From positions 1 through 16,938 of the forward strand of contig JAIOWV010000019.1 of the NCBI GenBank assembly GCA_021741945.1: DNA of 16,938 nt. The letters are read 5' to 3'. Numbering within the stretch: position 1 is the stretch's first letter; every line of letters starts with the position of its first letter. Below are positions 1-7,532 of the stretch, in pieces. The notes under the pieces are model-generated. The model saw only the letters and a program-made list of their open reading frames with translations, made no database searches and was not told the DNA's origin. This stretch comes from Pontimonas sp. Lineage in GTDB: Bacteria; Actinomycetota; Actinomycetes; Actinomycetales; Microbacteriaceae. Position numbers and translations under genes: made by a program.

Positions 1-186
1 ACACCAGCACGCGAGAGCGAGCCGGAGGTAGTTGCCGAGGAAGCCCCCGCTCCCGCGAAAGCACCACCGGCGGAGAAAGCGCCGGTAGCAGCCAAAAAAC
101 CAGCCGCGAAGGCGCCAGCAGCTCCGAAGGCAGCCAAGGCCGCCCCCAAGACCACCACAGAAAAGAAGGAAGAGACAGATGCCTAA
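1..186 (+). CDS. infC: Translation initiation factor IF-3, C-terminal tail (partial, 5' end outside the window)
   Basis: The reading frame is open from base 1 to a TAA at 184-186 and gives 61 visible residues. The composition is low-complexity, dominated by Ala, Lys, Pro and Glu, with repeated AAK, APA and KAA groups and a charged end (EKKEETDA). No globular IF3 domain lies in the window. The assignment rests on position, because infC directly precedes rpmI-rplT in nearly all bacteria, and on the known Ala/Pro/Lys-rich extension of actinobacterial IF3. IF3 binds the 30S subunit and checks the start codon and initiator tRNA. The stop overlaps the rpmI start by 8 bases (ATGCCTAA), so the two genes are probably translationally coupled. 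The tail is presumably disordered and may contact rRNA, which is inference. Confidence 0.85.
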   Translation, partial: TPARESEPEVVAEEAPAPAKAPPAEKAPVAAKKPAAKAPAAPKAAKAAPKTTTEKKEETDA

Positions 187-373
187 GCAGAAGAGCCACT
201 CGGGAACGAAGAAGCGCTTCAAACTGACCGGCACCGGCAAGGTCATGAAGCAGGGCGCAGGAATGCGCCACAACCTGGAAAAGAAGTCCAGCAAAGTCAC
301 CCGCCGCCTCAACCAGGAACAGGTTGTCGCACCGGCGGACGCCAAAGTCATCAAGAAGTTGCTCTCGAAATAA
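179..373 (+). CDS. rpmI: 50S ribosomal protein L35
   Basis: This 64-residue, very basic protein has the standard L35 length. It begins MPKQKSHSGTKKRFK and contains the family's GTGKV and RHNLEKKSSK-type segments, so recognition is by direct family resemblance. L35 is a late-assembling protein of the large ribosomal subunit. A purine-rich stretch (AAGAAGGAAGAG) just before the ATG at 179 serves as ribosome binding site and lies inside the end of infC. The gene is the middle member of infC-rpmI-rplT. In Bacillus and E. coli this operon is repressed by L20 or by a leader RNA. Any such leader would lie upstream of infC and outside this window. Confidence 0.98.
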   Translation: MPKQKSHSGTKKRFKLTGTGKVMKQGAGMRHNLEKKSSKVTRRLNQEQVVAPADAKVIKKLLSK

Positions 374-397
374 GCCTGACCACAAAGGACAAGAATC

Positions 398-781
398 ATG
401 GCACGTGTAAAGAATGCGGTTAACGCACACAAGAAGCGTCGGGTAGTTCTCGAGCGCGCTCAGGGCTACCGCGGGCAGCGCTCCAGGCTGTACCGCAAGG
501 CAAAAGAGCAGGTCATCCACTCGCTCGTTTACAGCTACCGCGACCGTCGCGCACGCAAGGGTGACTTCCGTCGCCTCTGGATTCAGCGCATCAACGCTGG
601 CGCTCGCGCGAATGGCATGACCTATAACCGCTTTATCCAGGGTCTCGGCCTTGCCGGTATTGAGGTTGACCGTCGCATGCTCGCCGAGTTGGCGATCCAC
701 GAGCCTGGCGCGTTTGCCACGCTCGTTGAGGAAGCCAAGAAGGCTCTGCCCAAGGACACTTCGGCACCAGTCATCAAGTAG
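398..781 (+). CDS. rplT: 50S ribosomal protein L20
   Basis: The product is 127 residues, close to the usual 115-130. It opens MARVKNAVNAHKKRRVVLER and shows the L20 hallmarks: a long basic N-terminal helix (about residues 8-70, with GYRGQRSRLYRKAKEQ) followed by a globular RNA-binding part with NRFIQGL near residues 77-83. L20 binds 23S rRNA early in 50S assembly and represses its own operon in several bacteria. The ATG at 398 follows a clear AAAGGA Shine-Dalgarno. The short tail after EEAKKAL (PKDTSAPVIK) is a modest lineage-specific extension. A strong hairpin follows the stop and probably ends the infC operon transcript. Confidence 0.98.
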   Translation: MARVKNAVNAHKKRRVVLERAQGYRGQRSRLYRKAKEQVIHSLVYSYRDRRARKGDFRRLWIQRINAGARANGMTYNRFIQGLGLAGIEVDRRMLAELAIHEPGAFATLVEEAKKALPKDTSAPVIK

Positions 782-794
782 TTTCTGGTTCCTC

Positions 795-829
795 ACAAAC
801 GCCACGCGCATGATGCGCGTGGCGTTTGT
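795..829 (+). terminator. Probable terminator hairpin after rplT
   Basis: A perfect 16-bp inverted repeat (795-810 with 814-829) has only TGA between its arms. It starts 14 bases after the rplT stop. The only T-richness is the GTTTGT inside the right arm, with no long T-tract after it. This matches the U-poor hairpin terminators common in actinobacteria. The dyad is symmetrical, but no minus-strand gene ends nearby, so it should act on the plus-strand transcript. Confidence 0.8.
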
Positions 830-878
830 CGTTAGGAGCCGTTAAGCGAGTCTTCAGCTGGCGTTTGGCACAGACACA

Positions 879-891
879 TACTCTGGTCACG
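879..891 (+). promoter_or_regulatory. Candidate -10 element for a leaderless methyltransferase mRNA
   Basis: TACTCT at 879-884 fits the actinobacterial TANNNT -10 pattern. Six bases separate it from the GTG at 891, so transcription would start at or next to the start codon. No Shine-Dalgarno precedes that GTG. The hairpin terminator upstream makes a promoter here necessary. I see no convincing -35. Confidence 0.5.
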
Positions 892-1691
892 TGCTAGAAA
901 ACCCCAGGTCACCCGCTGTTCGTGCTGTGGCGAAGCTTGCGAAAAAGCAGCGTCGTATGGAGGCACGTCTCTTCTTGGTGGAGGGTCCTCAGGCAGTGAG
1001 GGAAGCGCTGCTCACCAGGCCAGAGCTTGTTGTCGACGTGTTTATCACGCAAGCAGCTACGGACCGACACAAGGACCTCGTGTCCTTGGCTGCCAAGCAC
1101 CAGGTTCAATTGAGCCTCGCCACGGAGAAGGTGCTCGAGGAGATGGCGGACACTGTTACCCCGCAGGGCGTGGTGGCGGTCTGCGGTTTCACCGATGTCT
1201 CCCTCGATGAGGTGCTGGCGAAGAAACCCGCGCTAATTGCGCTTCTGCACCAGGTTCAAGATCCCGGCAATGTCGGCAACATCATCCGCACCGCAGACGC
1301 AGCCGGCGCGGATGCGGTTGTCGTTACCGCTGAGAGTGTTGATGTGTTCAACCCGAAGGCGGTCCGGGCGAGCACCGGAAGTATTTTTCATGTCCCGGTT
1401 GTCGTGGCTGCAGATTTGGGGAACACTGTGGCGGCTCTTCGCGCCGCCGGGGTCTCGGTTCTGGCCACTGATGCTGGCGGTCAAAACCTGATGGAGGTCC
1501 GTGACGCAGGCGTTCTCGCAAAGCCTGTGGCCTGGCTGCTCGGCAACGAAGCGCACGGCCTGAGCGATGAGGATGAAGCGTTGGCCGATGGTGTGGTGTC
1601 CGTGCCGATCTTTGGCCAGGCAGAATCATTGAGCCTTCAGACTGCTGCCGCAGTGTTGTTATACGAGTCGGCATTTGCCAAGCGACGCTAG
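891..1691 (+). CDS. SpoU (TrmH)-family RNA 2'-O-methyltransferase, probably rRNA-directed
   Basis: The 266-residue protein has an N-terminal substrate-binding domain (about 1-100, with the typical FLVEGPQAVREAL) and a SPOUT knot catalytic domain. Motif 1 is DPGNVGNIIRTADAAGAD (Asn127, Arg133) and motif 2 is LLGNEAHGLSDED (Glu220). Motif 3 is AESLSLQTAAAVLLYE near 244-259. Enzymes of this family move a methyl group from S-adenosylmethionine to a ribose 2'-OH in rRNA or tRNA. The position after rplT matches the tsnR/spoU gene found there in many actinobacteria. One oddity stands out: motif 3 normally reads SLN, but here residue 248 is Ser (AGC, one base from the Asn codon AAC). Exact target and activity are unknown. 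The GTG start at 891 is preferred because a -10-like TACTCT lies just before it. Confidence 0.9.
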   Translation: MLENPRSPAVRAVAKLAKKQRRMEARLFLVEGPQAVREALLTRPELVVDVFITQAATDRHKDLVSLAAKHQVQLSLATEKVLEEMADTVTPQGVVAVCGFTDVSLDEVLAKKPALIALLHQVQDPGNVGNIIRTADAAGADAVVVTAESVDVFNPKAVRASTGSIFHVPVVVAADLGNTVAALRAAGVSVLATDAGGQNLMEVRDAGVLAKPVAWLLGNEAHGLSDEDEALADGVVSVPIFGQAESLSLQTAAAVLLYESAFAKRR

Positions 1692-1704
1692 CCCGGAGGG
1701 CTTG

Positions 1705-1719
1705 TAGACTTGGCCCTCG
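1705..1719 (+). promoter_or_regulatory. Candidate -10 element for a leaderless pheST mRNA
   Basis: TAGACT at 1705-1710 is the same hexamer used by the strong rRNA promoter P2 near the end of the window. Eight bases separate it from the GTG at 1719. A GGAGGG at 1695-1700 lies too far upstream to act as Shine-Dalgarno for that GTG (18 bases), though it could serve a TTG at 1710 (9 bases). No good -35 is seen. Confidence 0.45.
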
Positions 1720-2759
1720 TGTCCTCGTCTCATCAAATCTCAGCGGAAAGTGTCGCTTCGGCTGTTGCCGCAGCGGTTGATGCCTTCGCGCGCGCGACGA
1801 CACTAGACGAGCTCAAGAAAGAGAAGACCACCCACCTCGGTGAGCGCTCAGAACTGTCGTTACTAAATGCCACCCTGCGTGATGTGTCAGCAGATCGGAA
1901 AGCCGAAGCCGGCAAGCTCATGGGCGAGGCCAGGGGTGCAGTTCAGCCTGCATACCAGAAGGCAGAAGCCCTCCTGGAAGCCGCCGAAGAAGCAGAGAGC
2001 CTCCAAGCGGAGGCTCTCGACATGACTGCTATTGGGGCAAGGCGCCACCAAGGGTCCAGGCATCCACTGAGTGTCCTCATGGAAGACATGGCTGATGTCT
2101 TTGTTTCGATGGGGTGGGAGATTGCCGAAGGCCCAGAACTCGAGCACGAATGGTTCAACTTTGACGCCCTAAACTTCGACGCAGATCACCCGGCTCGGGC
2201 CATGCAGGACACATTCTTCGTTGAGCCGGTGGAGCGCCACATCGTGCTGCGCACCCACACGAGCCCCGTCCAGATTCGCTCCCTTTTAGAGCGGGAACTA
2301 CCGGTCTATGTGGTTGCACCTGGTCGGGTGTATCGCACCGATGAGCTTGATGCCACCCACACCCCGGTGTTCCACCAAATCGAGGGAATCGCCATTGATA
2401 AGAACCTCACCATGGCTCACCTTCGGGGGACGCTGGAGCATCTAGCCCGCGCGATGTTTGGAGACGAGGCAAAGATTCGGTTGCGGCCCAACTATTTCCC
2501 CTTCACCGAGCCAAGCGCAGAGCTCGATATTTGGCACCCGACCTTCAGCGGGGGAGCGCGATGGATTGAGTGGGGCGGCTGTGGCATGGTGAACCCCAAC
2601 GTCTTGCGCGCGGCCGGGATTGACCCCGAGGAATATCAGGGCTTTGCCTTCGGTATGGGCATCGAGCGCACGCTCATGTTCAGAAATAACGTGCAAGACA
2701 TGCGCGACATGGTCGAGGGCGATGTTCGATTTTCCGGTCAATTCGGGATGGTGGTCTAG
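1719..2759 (+). CDS. pheS: Phenylalanyl-tRNA synthetase alpha subunit
   Basis: From the GTG at 1719 the product is 346 residues, the normal length. Residues 1-100 form the N-terminal coiled coil that binds tRNA-Phe, rich in Ala, Glu and Lys. The class II catalytic domain follows. It shows the motif-1 region around RHPLSVLMEDMADVF, motif 2 with GRVYRTDELDATHTPVFHQIEG, and motif 3 GFAFGMGIERTLMF at about 307-320. The enzyme attaches phenylalanine to tRNA-Phe as an (alpha-beta)2 complex with pheT. A TTG at 1710 is an alternative start adding three residues. GTG is preferred because of the -10-like element and because it gives the usual short N-terminus. The stop TAG and the pheT GTG share one base, so the pair is tightly coupled. 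A 10-bp perfect hairpin lies inside the gene at 1995-2018. Confidence 0.97.
   Translation: MSSSHQISAESVASAVAAAVDAFARATTLDELKKEKTTHLGERSELSLLNATLRDVSADRKAEAGKLMGEARGAVQPAYQKAEALLEAAEEAESLQAEALDMTAIGARRHQGSRHPLSVLMEDMADVFVSMGWEIAEGPELEHEWFNFDALNFDADHPARAMQDTFFVEPVERHIVLRTHTSPVQIRSLLERELPVYVVAPGRVYRTDELDATHTPVFHQIEGIAIDKNLTMAHLRGTLEHLARAMFGDEAKIRLRPNYFPFTEPSAELDIWHPTFSGGARWIEWGGCGMVNPNVLRAAGIDPEEYQGFAFGMGIERTLMFRNNVQDMRDMVEGDVRFSGQFGMVV
1995..2018 (+). repeat. Perfect 10-bp inverted repeat inside pheS
   Basis: GAGAGCCTCC (1995-2004) and GGAGGCTCTC (2009-2018) pair perfectly around an AAGC loop. It encodes part of the linker between the coiled coil and the catalytic domain (ESLQAEAL). No T-tract follows. 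It could slow translation or transcription between the domains, or be chance in Glu/Leu-rich coding sequence. Confidence 0.6.
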
Positions 2760-5263
2760 TGCGCGTCCCTCTGTCCTGGCTTGGCGAATACGTCGAACTT
2801 CCGGCAAAGACCACTCCAGAATCTGTTCACGAGGCACTGGTTTCGGTCGGGCTTGAAGAAGAAGACATCCACCGCTTCGAGGTCACCGGCCCCGTAGTTG
2901 TGGGGGAGGTCCTCGAATTTGTGGATGAACCCCAAAGCAATGGGAAGACCATTCGCTGGTGCCAAGTGAAGGTGGCGGCTAAAGACGCACCTGATGCTCC
3001 GGCGGTCCGCGGGATCGTCTGTGGCGCTCATAACTTCGTGGTGGGCGACCACGTTGTCGTTGCGCTCCCGGGCTCTGTTCTTCCGGGGCCATTCCCCATC
3101 TCCGCCAGGAGCACCTACGGACACACCTCCGATGGCATGATTGCCTCTGCTAAAGAGCTTGGTCTTGGTGATGACCACACCGGGATACTGCGCCTAGTCA
3201 CGATGGGTATCTCTGCCGAGGTCGGCACTGATGCGATTAGCCTGCTCGGTCTTGACGGTGTGGCCGTGGAGGTCAACGTCACACCGGATCGGGGCTACGC
3301 GCTGTCAATTCGGGGAATTGCCCGCGAATACCACCACGCCACGGGCGCCAAGTTCCAAGACCCCGCTCACAGTGTCACCCCTGCTGCCGGCTCTGGGTTT
3401 GAGGTCTCGCTCTCCGACAGCGCACCTATTCGCGGAACGCAGGGGTGTCACGCTTTTGTGGCCCGCACGGTCCGCGGTATTGACCCGACCCTGCCCACTC
3501 CGCCGTTCATGGTCGCAAGGCTTGTGCTTGCCGGGATTCGGTCGATCTCGTTGCCAGTAGACATCACCAACTACGTGATGCTCGAAATGGGGCAACCTTT
3601 GCACGGCTATGACCTTGATCGGCTCACCGGCGGAATAACCGTCCGTCGAGCGAAGGCGGGGGAGAAGCTCACGACTCTGGATGGGCTCGAGCGCACTCTG
3701 GATTCTGAAGACCTTCTGATTACGGATGGCTCTGGACCAATCGGACTTGCCGGGGTGATGGGTGGCCTCTCCACCGAGATTACGGATGCAACCCGCGACG
3801 TTCTGATCGAAGCGGGCGGCTTCGATCAGGTCTCGATTGCCCGCACCGCCAGGCGCCACAAGTTGCCAAGCGAAGCGTCCAAGCGCTTCGCGCGCGGCGT
3901 TGACCCGATGGTGGCTGCTGCCGCCGCCGAACGGGCCGTGGAACTCCTCGAGCGCTACGCCGGCGGAACGAGAGACACTCTCGGCGCCTCCGTTTTTGAG
4001 CCAGGAGCTGGCCAATACCCTTCTGTTCACCTCGCTCACGACGCAGTGATGGCGCTGACAGGGATGGAAGTGGACCGCTCGTCCACCGCCGAAATCCTGC
4101 GCTCCATCGGTGCCACCGTGGAAGAAACGGCCGCTGGCCTCACCGTGACCCCGCCATCCTGGCGCCCCGATATTGTCGACGCACCTGGCCTGGTCGAAGA
4201 GGTTGCTCGCATTGTCGGGTACGACAAGATTCCCTCCGCTCTTCCCCCAGCCCCCTCTGGTCGTGGCCTCAGCCACGCCCAGGCAGTCAGGCGTCGGATT
4301 ATGAACTCCTTGGCAGCGGCCGGAATGACCGAAGTTCTGACCTACCCTTTTGTTTCCCACGAGGACAACGTGCTTTTCGGCGAGACCGAAAAGGACGTGG
4401 TTCTTGCCAATGCTCTTGATTCCCTAGTCAACCGGATGCGAGTGAGCCTGGTTCCAGGGCTACTAGAGACGGCTCAGCGCAATTTGTCCCGTGGCTTCAC
4501 ATCCCTGGCCCTTTATGAGGTCGGACTCGTTTTTCACATCGAGTCCGGAGCGCTGGGCACCACGGACATTCCGGAGGGCTCCAAGAAGCCTGACGCGAAA
4601 GTTGCAGCCGAGCTCTATGGCTCCACTGGCAACCAGCCATGGAATGTGACCGGTGTGTTCCTCGGCAACGCGCTGGAGAAGACCCCTGGCTCCAAGCCGA
4701 GAGCATTCGAGGTTGCGGACGCGGTGGATGCTGCGCGCAGCGCAGCCAGAGCCGCTGGCGCGGAGCTCACTGTTGTCCAAGCCACACATCCCGCTTTTCA
4801 CCCGGGTCGCTTTGCGAACCTTGCGGTTGGTGAGACGGTCGTCGGCTACGCGGGAGAACTGTTGCCCCGCATCGCTAAAGCGCGCGACCTGGTCGGTCGC
4901 GTCTCGGTGTTCTGCCTCGATCTTGACGCACTCATCGCAGCGCGCGGCCTGGAGCCTCATGTCGCGCACCCCCTGTCGATCTATCCCGCGGCAACCCAGG
5001 ACCTGTCCCTGGTTGCCTCCCTCGATGTCCCGGCGGCCGCGCTGCGGGATGTTCTTGTTGAGGGCTGTGGCGAGCTCCTGGAATCGGCCTTTTTGGTCGA
5101 TGATTACCGGGGCGAGGGGATCGACGCGGGTCAGCGCTCCTTGACCTTCGCGCTGAGATTTCGGGCCAGCGACAGAACGCTGACGCAGGGTGAGGCGACC
5201 GAGGCCAAAGAGCGAGGCGTCGCTCTTGCCGCCAAGAAATTTGGTGCGGTACTTCGCGCCTAA
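2759..5263 (+). CDS. pheT: Phenylalanyl-tRNA synthetase beta subunit
   Basis: The 834-residue product is full length for a bacterial PheT. In order it shows an N-terminal MRVPLSWLGEYVEL, a tRNA-binding OB-fold (about 40-150), and the B3/B4 editing domain (about 229-384, with VDITNYVMLEMGQPLHGYD and GLAGVMGG). Next come a B5 domain (about 420-492, ending EEVARIVGYDKIP) and the catalytic-like core. The ferredoxin-fold anticodon-binding domain (about 737-834, PLSIYPAATQDLSLV and FALRFRASDRTLT) closes the protein. The beta subunit binds tRNA and hydrolyses mischarged Tyr-tRNA-Phe. The GTG start at 2759 uses the last base of the pheS stop (TAGTG). It ends 42 bases before argC, with no clear terminator in the gap. 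Confidence 0.97.
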   Translation: MRVPLSWLGEYVELPAKTTPESVHEALVSVGLEEEDIHRFEVTGPVVVGEVLEFVDEPQSNGKTIRWCQVKVAAKDAPDAPAVRGIVCGAHNFVVGDHVVVALPGSVLPGPFPISARSTYGHTSDGMIASAKELGLGDDHTGILRLVTMGISAEVGTDAISLLGLDGVAVEVNVTPDRGYALSIRGIAREYHHATGAKFQDPAHSVTPAAGSGFEVSLSDSAPIRGTQGCHAFVARTVRGIDPTLPTPPFMVARLVLAGIRSISLPVDITNYVMLEMGQPLHGYDLDRLTGGITVRRAKAGEKLTTLDGLERTLDSEDLLITDGSGPIGLAGVMGGLSTEITDATRDVLIEAGGFDQVSIARTARRHKLPSEASKRFARGVDPMVAAAAAERAVELLERYAGGTRDTLGASVFEPGAGQYPSVHLAHDAVMALTGMEVDRSSTAEILRSIGATVEETAAGLTVTPPSWRPDIVDAPGLVEEVARIVGYDKIPSALPPAPSGRGLSHAQAVRRRIMNSLAAAGMTEVLTYPFVSHEDNVLFGETEKDVVLANALDSLVNRMRVSLVPGLLETAQRNLSRGFTSLALYEVGLVFHIESGALGTTDIPEGSKKPDAKVAAELYGSTGNQPWNVTGVFLGNALEKTPGSKPRAFEVADAVDAARSAARAAGAELTVVQATHPAFHPGRFANLAVGETVVGYAGELLPRIAKARDLVGRVSVFCLDLDALIAARGLEPHVAHPLSIYPAATQDLSLVASLDVPAAALRDVLVEGCGELLESAFLVDDYRGEGIDAGQRSLTFALRFRASDRTLTQGEATEAKERGVALAAKKFGAVLRA

Positions 5264-5292
5264 TTCCCCTGCCCTAGGTTCAATAACTGGTC

Positions 5293-5306
5293 TAAGGTTG
5301 TCGTTA
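5293..5306 (+). promoter_or_regulatory. Candidate -10 element for a leaderless argC mRNA
   Basis: The 42-base pheT-argC gap contains TAAGGT at 5293-5298, ending 7 bases before the argC ATG. No Shine-Dalgarno precedes that ATG, so a leaderless transcript is plausible. I looked for an ARG-box dyad in the gap and saw no convincing one. Read-through from pheT may also supply argC mRNA. Confidence 0.4.
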
Positions 5307-6361
5307 TGACTTTGCGGGTTGCGATTGCTGGCGACAGTGGCTACGCCGGGGGCGAAGTGGCGCGCCTTCTGGCTGATCACCCGGAAGTTGGCGCACTGAC
5401 GCTGACCGCCCACTCGCATGCGGGGGATTCGGTTGCCTCGGTGCACCCGCATCTGGCAAGCCTTGCCGGTCAGAGTTTTCAGGCGACAACTCCCGAGGTT
5501 TTGGCTGGCCACGATGTCGTAGTCCTGGCGCTTCCCCACGGGGAATCGGGACCGCTTGGCGAAACGCTCGTCGCATCGGGAAATCAGCGGCTCCTGATTG
5601 ATCTCGGCGCCGACCGGCGCCTCGTAGATTCCACCGCCTGGGCCAAGTTCTATGGCGGGGTTCACCACACGCCTTTTGTTTATGGCATGCCAGAGCTTCC
5701 CCGGCATGATGGTGCCAGCCAACGCGAGCGGATTGCCGAAGCCTCGGCAATCGTTGCCCCCGGCTGCAACGCCACGGCCGTGACACTGGCGATGGCCCCA
5801 CTGTTGGCGGCCGGGGTTATTGCGGCCGATGACATTTCGGCTGTGCTTGCCGTGGGCCCCTCGGGCGCTGGTCGGTCACTTCGGGCTGATCTGTTGGGCG
5901 CCGAGCTCATGGGCTCAGCAAAGCCCTACGCGGTGGGTGGCATTCACCGGCATCTGCCAGAGATTGCTCAGAACCTTGAACTTGCCAGTGGCTTGTCAGT
6001 CAGCCTCTCGATGACCCCCGTGCTCGTGCCGATGTCGCGGGGCATTCTCGCCACTGTCAGCGCAAAGCTTGCCTCCTCTCAAAGCGCTTCGAAACTCCAC
6101 GAATTGCTCTGCTCTGCCTATGCCAACGAGCCCTTTGTGCGCGTCATGGAGCTTGGTAGCTTCCCCGCAACGGCTGACGTGCTGGGGAGTAACACGATTG
6201 CTCTGGGTGTAGCGCTTGATGAGGCCGTCAATCGCGTGATTGTGGTGGCAGCAATCGACAATTTGGTGAAGGGCACCGCAGGTGCTGCGGTGCAGAGCAT
6301 GAACATCGCTCTTGGTCTGCCGGAGACGATGGGGCTTAGCGCCAACGGGGTTGCTCCGTGA
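5306..6361 (+). CDS. argC: N-acetyl-gamma-glutamyl-phosphate reductase
   Basis: The 351-residue protein matches the family length. It has an NADP-binding N-terminus (VAIAGDSGYAGGEVARLL at about 5-22) and the catalytic Cys154 in the APGCNATA segment. It also carries GPSGAGRSL and a GGIHRHLPEIAQ segment typical of ArgC. It reduces N-acetylglutamyl phosphate to N-acetylglutamate semialdehyde with NADPH, the third step of arginine synthesis. The dinucleotide loop reads GDSGYAG where GASGYAG is more usual, probably a tolerated change. It is the first gene of the arg cluster, and its TGA overlaps the argJ GTG by four bases (GTGA), which indicates coupling. Confidence 0.97.
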   Translation: MTLRVAIAGDSGYAGGEVARLLADHPEVGALTLTAHSHAGDSVASVHPHLASLAGQSFQATTPEVLAGHDVVVLALPHGESGPLGETLVASGNQRLLIDLGADRRLVDSTAWAKFYGGVHHTPFVYGMPELPRHDGASQRERIAEASAIVAPGCNATAVTLAMAPLLAAGVIAADDISAVLAVGPSGAGRSLRADLLGAELMGSAKPYAVGGIHRHLPEIAQNLELASGLSVSLSMTPVLVPMSRGILATVSAKLASSQSASKLHELLCSAYANEPFVRVMELGSFPATADVLGSNTIALGVALDEAVNRVIVVAAIDNLVKGTAGAAVQSMNIALGLPETMGLSANGVAP

Positions 6362-7530
6362 GCGTGACTGCCCCCGCTGGTTTCACGGCCGGGACCGTTG
6401 CTGCTGGGCTCAAATCACAGGGGGGTCCCGACCTGACGGTGGTCGTGAATGAGGGACCGTCTTTGAGCGCCGCCGCTGTTTTCACGAGCAATCGGGCCAA
6501 AGCGCACCCCATCCTCTGGTCAGAACAGGCAATCGCTGATGGCCAGGTAAAGGCCATTGTGCTCAACTCCGGTGGGGCCAACTGTTTCACTGGGCCTGAA
6601 GGGTTCGCTTTGACACATCGCAGTGCCGAGACACTTGCCGAGGCGCTGGGCGACACGAGCGCCTCAGACATCTTGGTGTGCTCCACTGGATTGATTGGCG
6701 AGTTGTTGCCAGGTGGCGCCCTCATCAACGGAATTTCTCAGGCGGTTGCCCGCCGTGATTCGTCAGAGGCCTCCGGCCAAGAGTCCGCGCGCGCCATTAT
6801 GACGACGGACTCTAAGCCCAAGATGGCTCAGCTCACGTTCACTACGCCCTCTGGTGTCGTGACTTTAGGTGGGATGGCTAAGGGTGCCGGCATGTTGGCA
6901 CCGGGACTTGCCACCATGCTCGTAGTAATCACAACGGATGCACTGATGGATTCCCAACAGCTTGATCGTGCATTGGCCCGCGCGAGCGAGCTCACTTTCA
7001 ACCGCCTTGATTCCGATGGTTGCATGTCCACCAACGATCAGGTCAGCGTGCTGGCCTCTGGCGCTAGTGGCATCAGGCCGGATTACGACGAGTTCGAGAG
7101 TGCCCTCATCGCCATCTGTAGCGACCTTGCTCTTCAGCTCCACGCAGATGCCGAGGGCGCCAGCCACGAGATTGCTATTGAAGTGACCGGCGCGCGGAGC
7201 GACACCGAGGCCGTTGCTGTAGGTCGCTCGGTAGCCAGGAACAACCTTTTCAAGGCCGCAATCTTTGGCAACGATCCCAACTGGGGCAGAGTGCTGGCCG
7301 CCATCGGGACCGCGGATGCCAGCTTTGATGTGTATGGCGTTGATGTGTCGATGAACGGTGTGCGGGTCTGTCACCAGGGCGCGCCGGATCGACCCCGCAC
7401 CGAGGTTGACTTGACCCCTCGCAAAACACATGTCCTCATTGAGTTGCACGCCGGTGATGCGAGCGCGACCGTGTGGACGAACGATTTGACCAACGACTAT
7501 GTCCATGAGAACAGCGCGTACTCGAGCTAG
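6358..7530 (+). CDS. argJ: Glutamate N-acetyltransferase / amino-acid N-acetyltransferase (bifunctional ornithine acetyltransferase)
   Basis: The 390-residue precursor is of normal length. ArgJ cleaves itself just before a Thr nucleophile. Here the site is Ala185-Thr186 in APGLATMLVV, after KGAGML, giving an alpha chain of about 185 residues and a beta chain starting TMLVV. NSGGANCFTG (70-79) and IMTTDSKPK (about 147-155) are family motifs, the former usually written NSGNAN-CTG. The enzyme transfers the acetyl group from N-acetylornithine to glutamate and may also use acetyl-CoA to start the cycle, which suits a pathway with no argA here. The GTG at 6358 overlaps argC by four bases. A second GTG six bases later is possible. 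Confidence 0.96.
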   Translation: MSVTAPAGFTAGTVAAGLKSQGGPDLTVVVNEGPSLSAAAVFTSNRAKAHPILWSEQAIADGQVKAIVLNSGGANCFTGPEGFALTHRSAETLAEALGDTSASDILVCSTGLIGELLPGGALINGISQAVARRDSSEASGQESARAIMTTDSKPKMAQLTFTTPSGVVTLGGMAKGAGMLAPGLATMLVVITTDALMDSQQLDRALARASELTFNRLDSDGCMSTNDQVSVLASGASGIRPDYDEFESALIAICSDLALQLHADAEGASHEIAIEVTGARSDTEAVAVGRSVARNNLFKAAIFGNDPNWGRVLAAIGTADASFDVYGVDVSMNGVRVCHQGAPDRPRTEVDLTPRKTHVLIELHAGDASATVWTNDLTNDYVHENSAYSS

Positions 7531-7532
7531 CG

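Noticed and set aside
5264..5305. ARG-box operator before argC
   Set aside because: No convincing ArgR-type dyad could be read in the 42-base gap.
3305..5722. Long minus-strand open frames (351 and 419 codons) opposite pheT and argC
   Set aside because: They lie wholly antisense to well-recognised genes, lack family motifs and have the composition expected of shadow frames in G+C-rich DNA.
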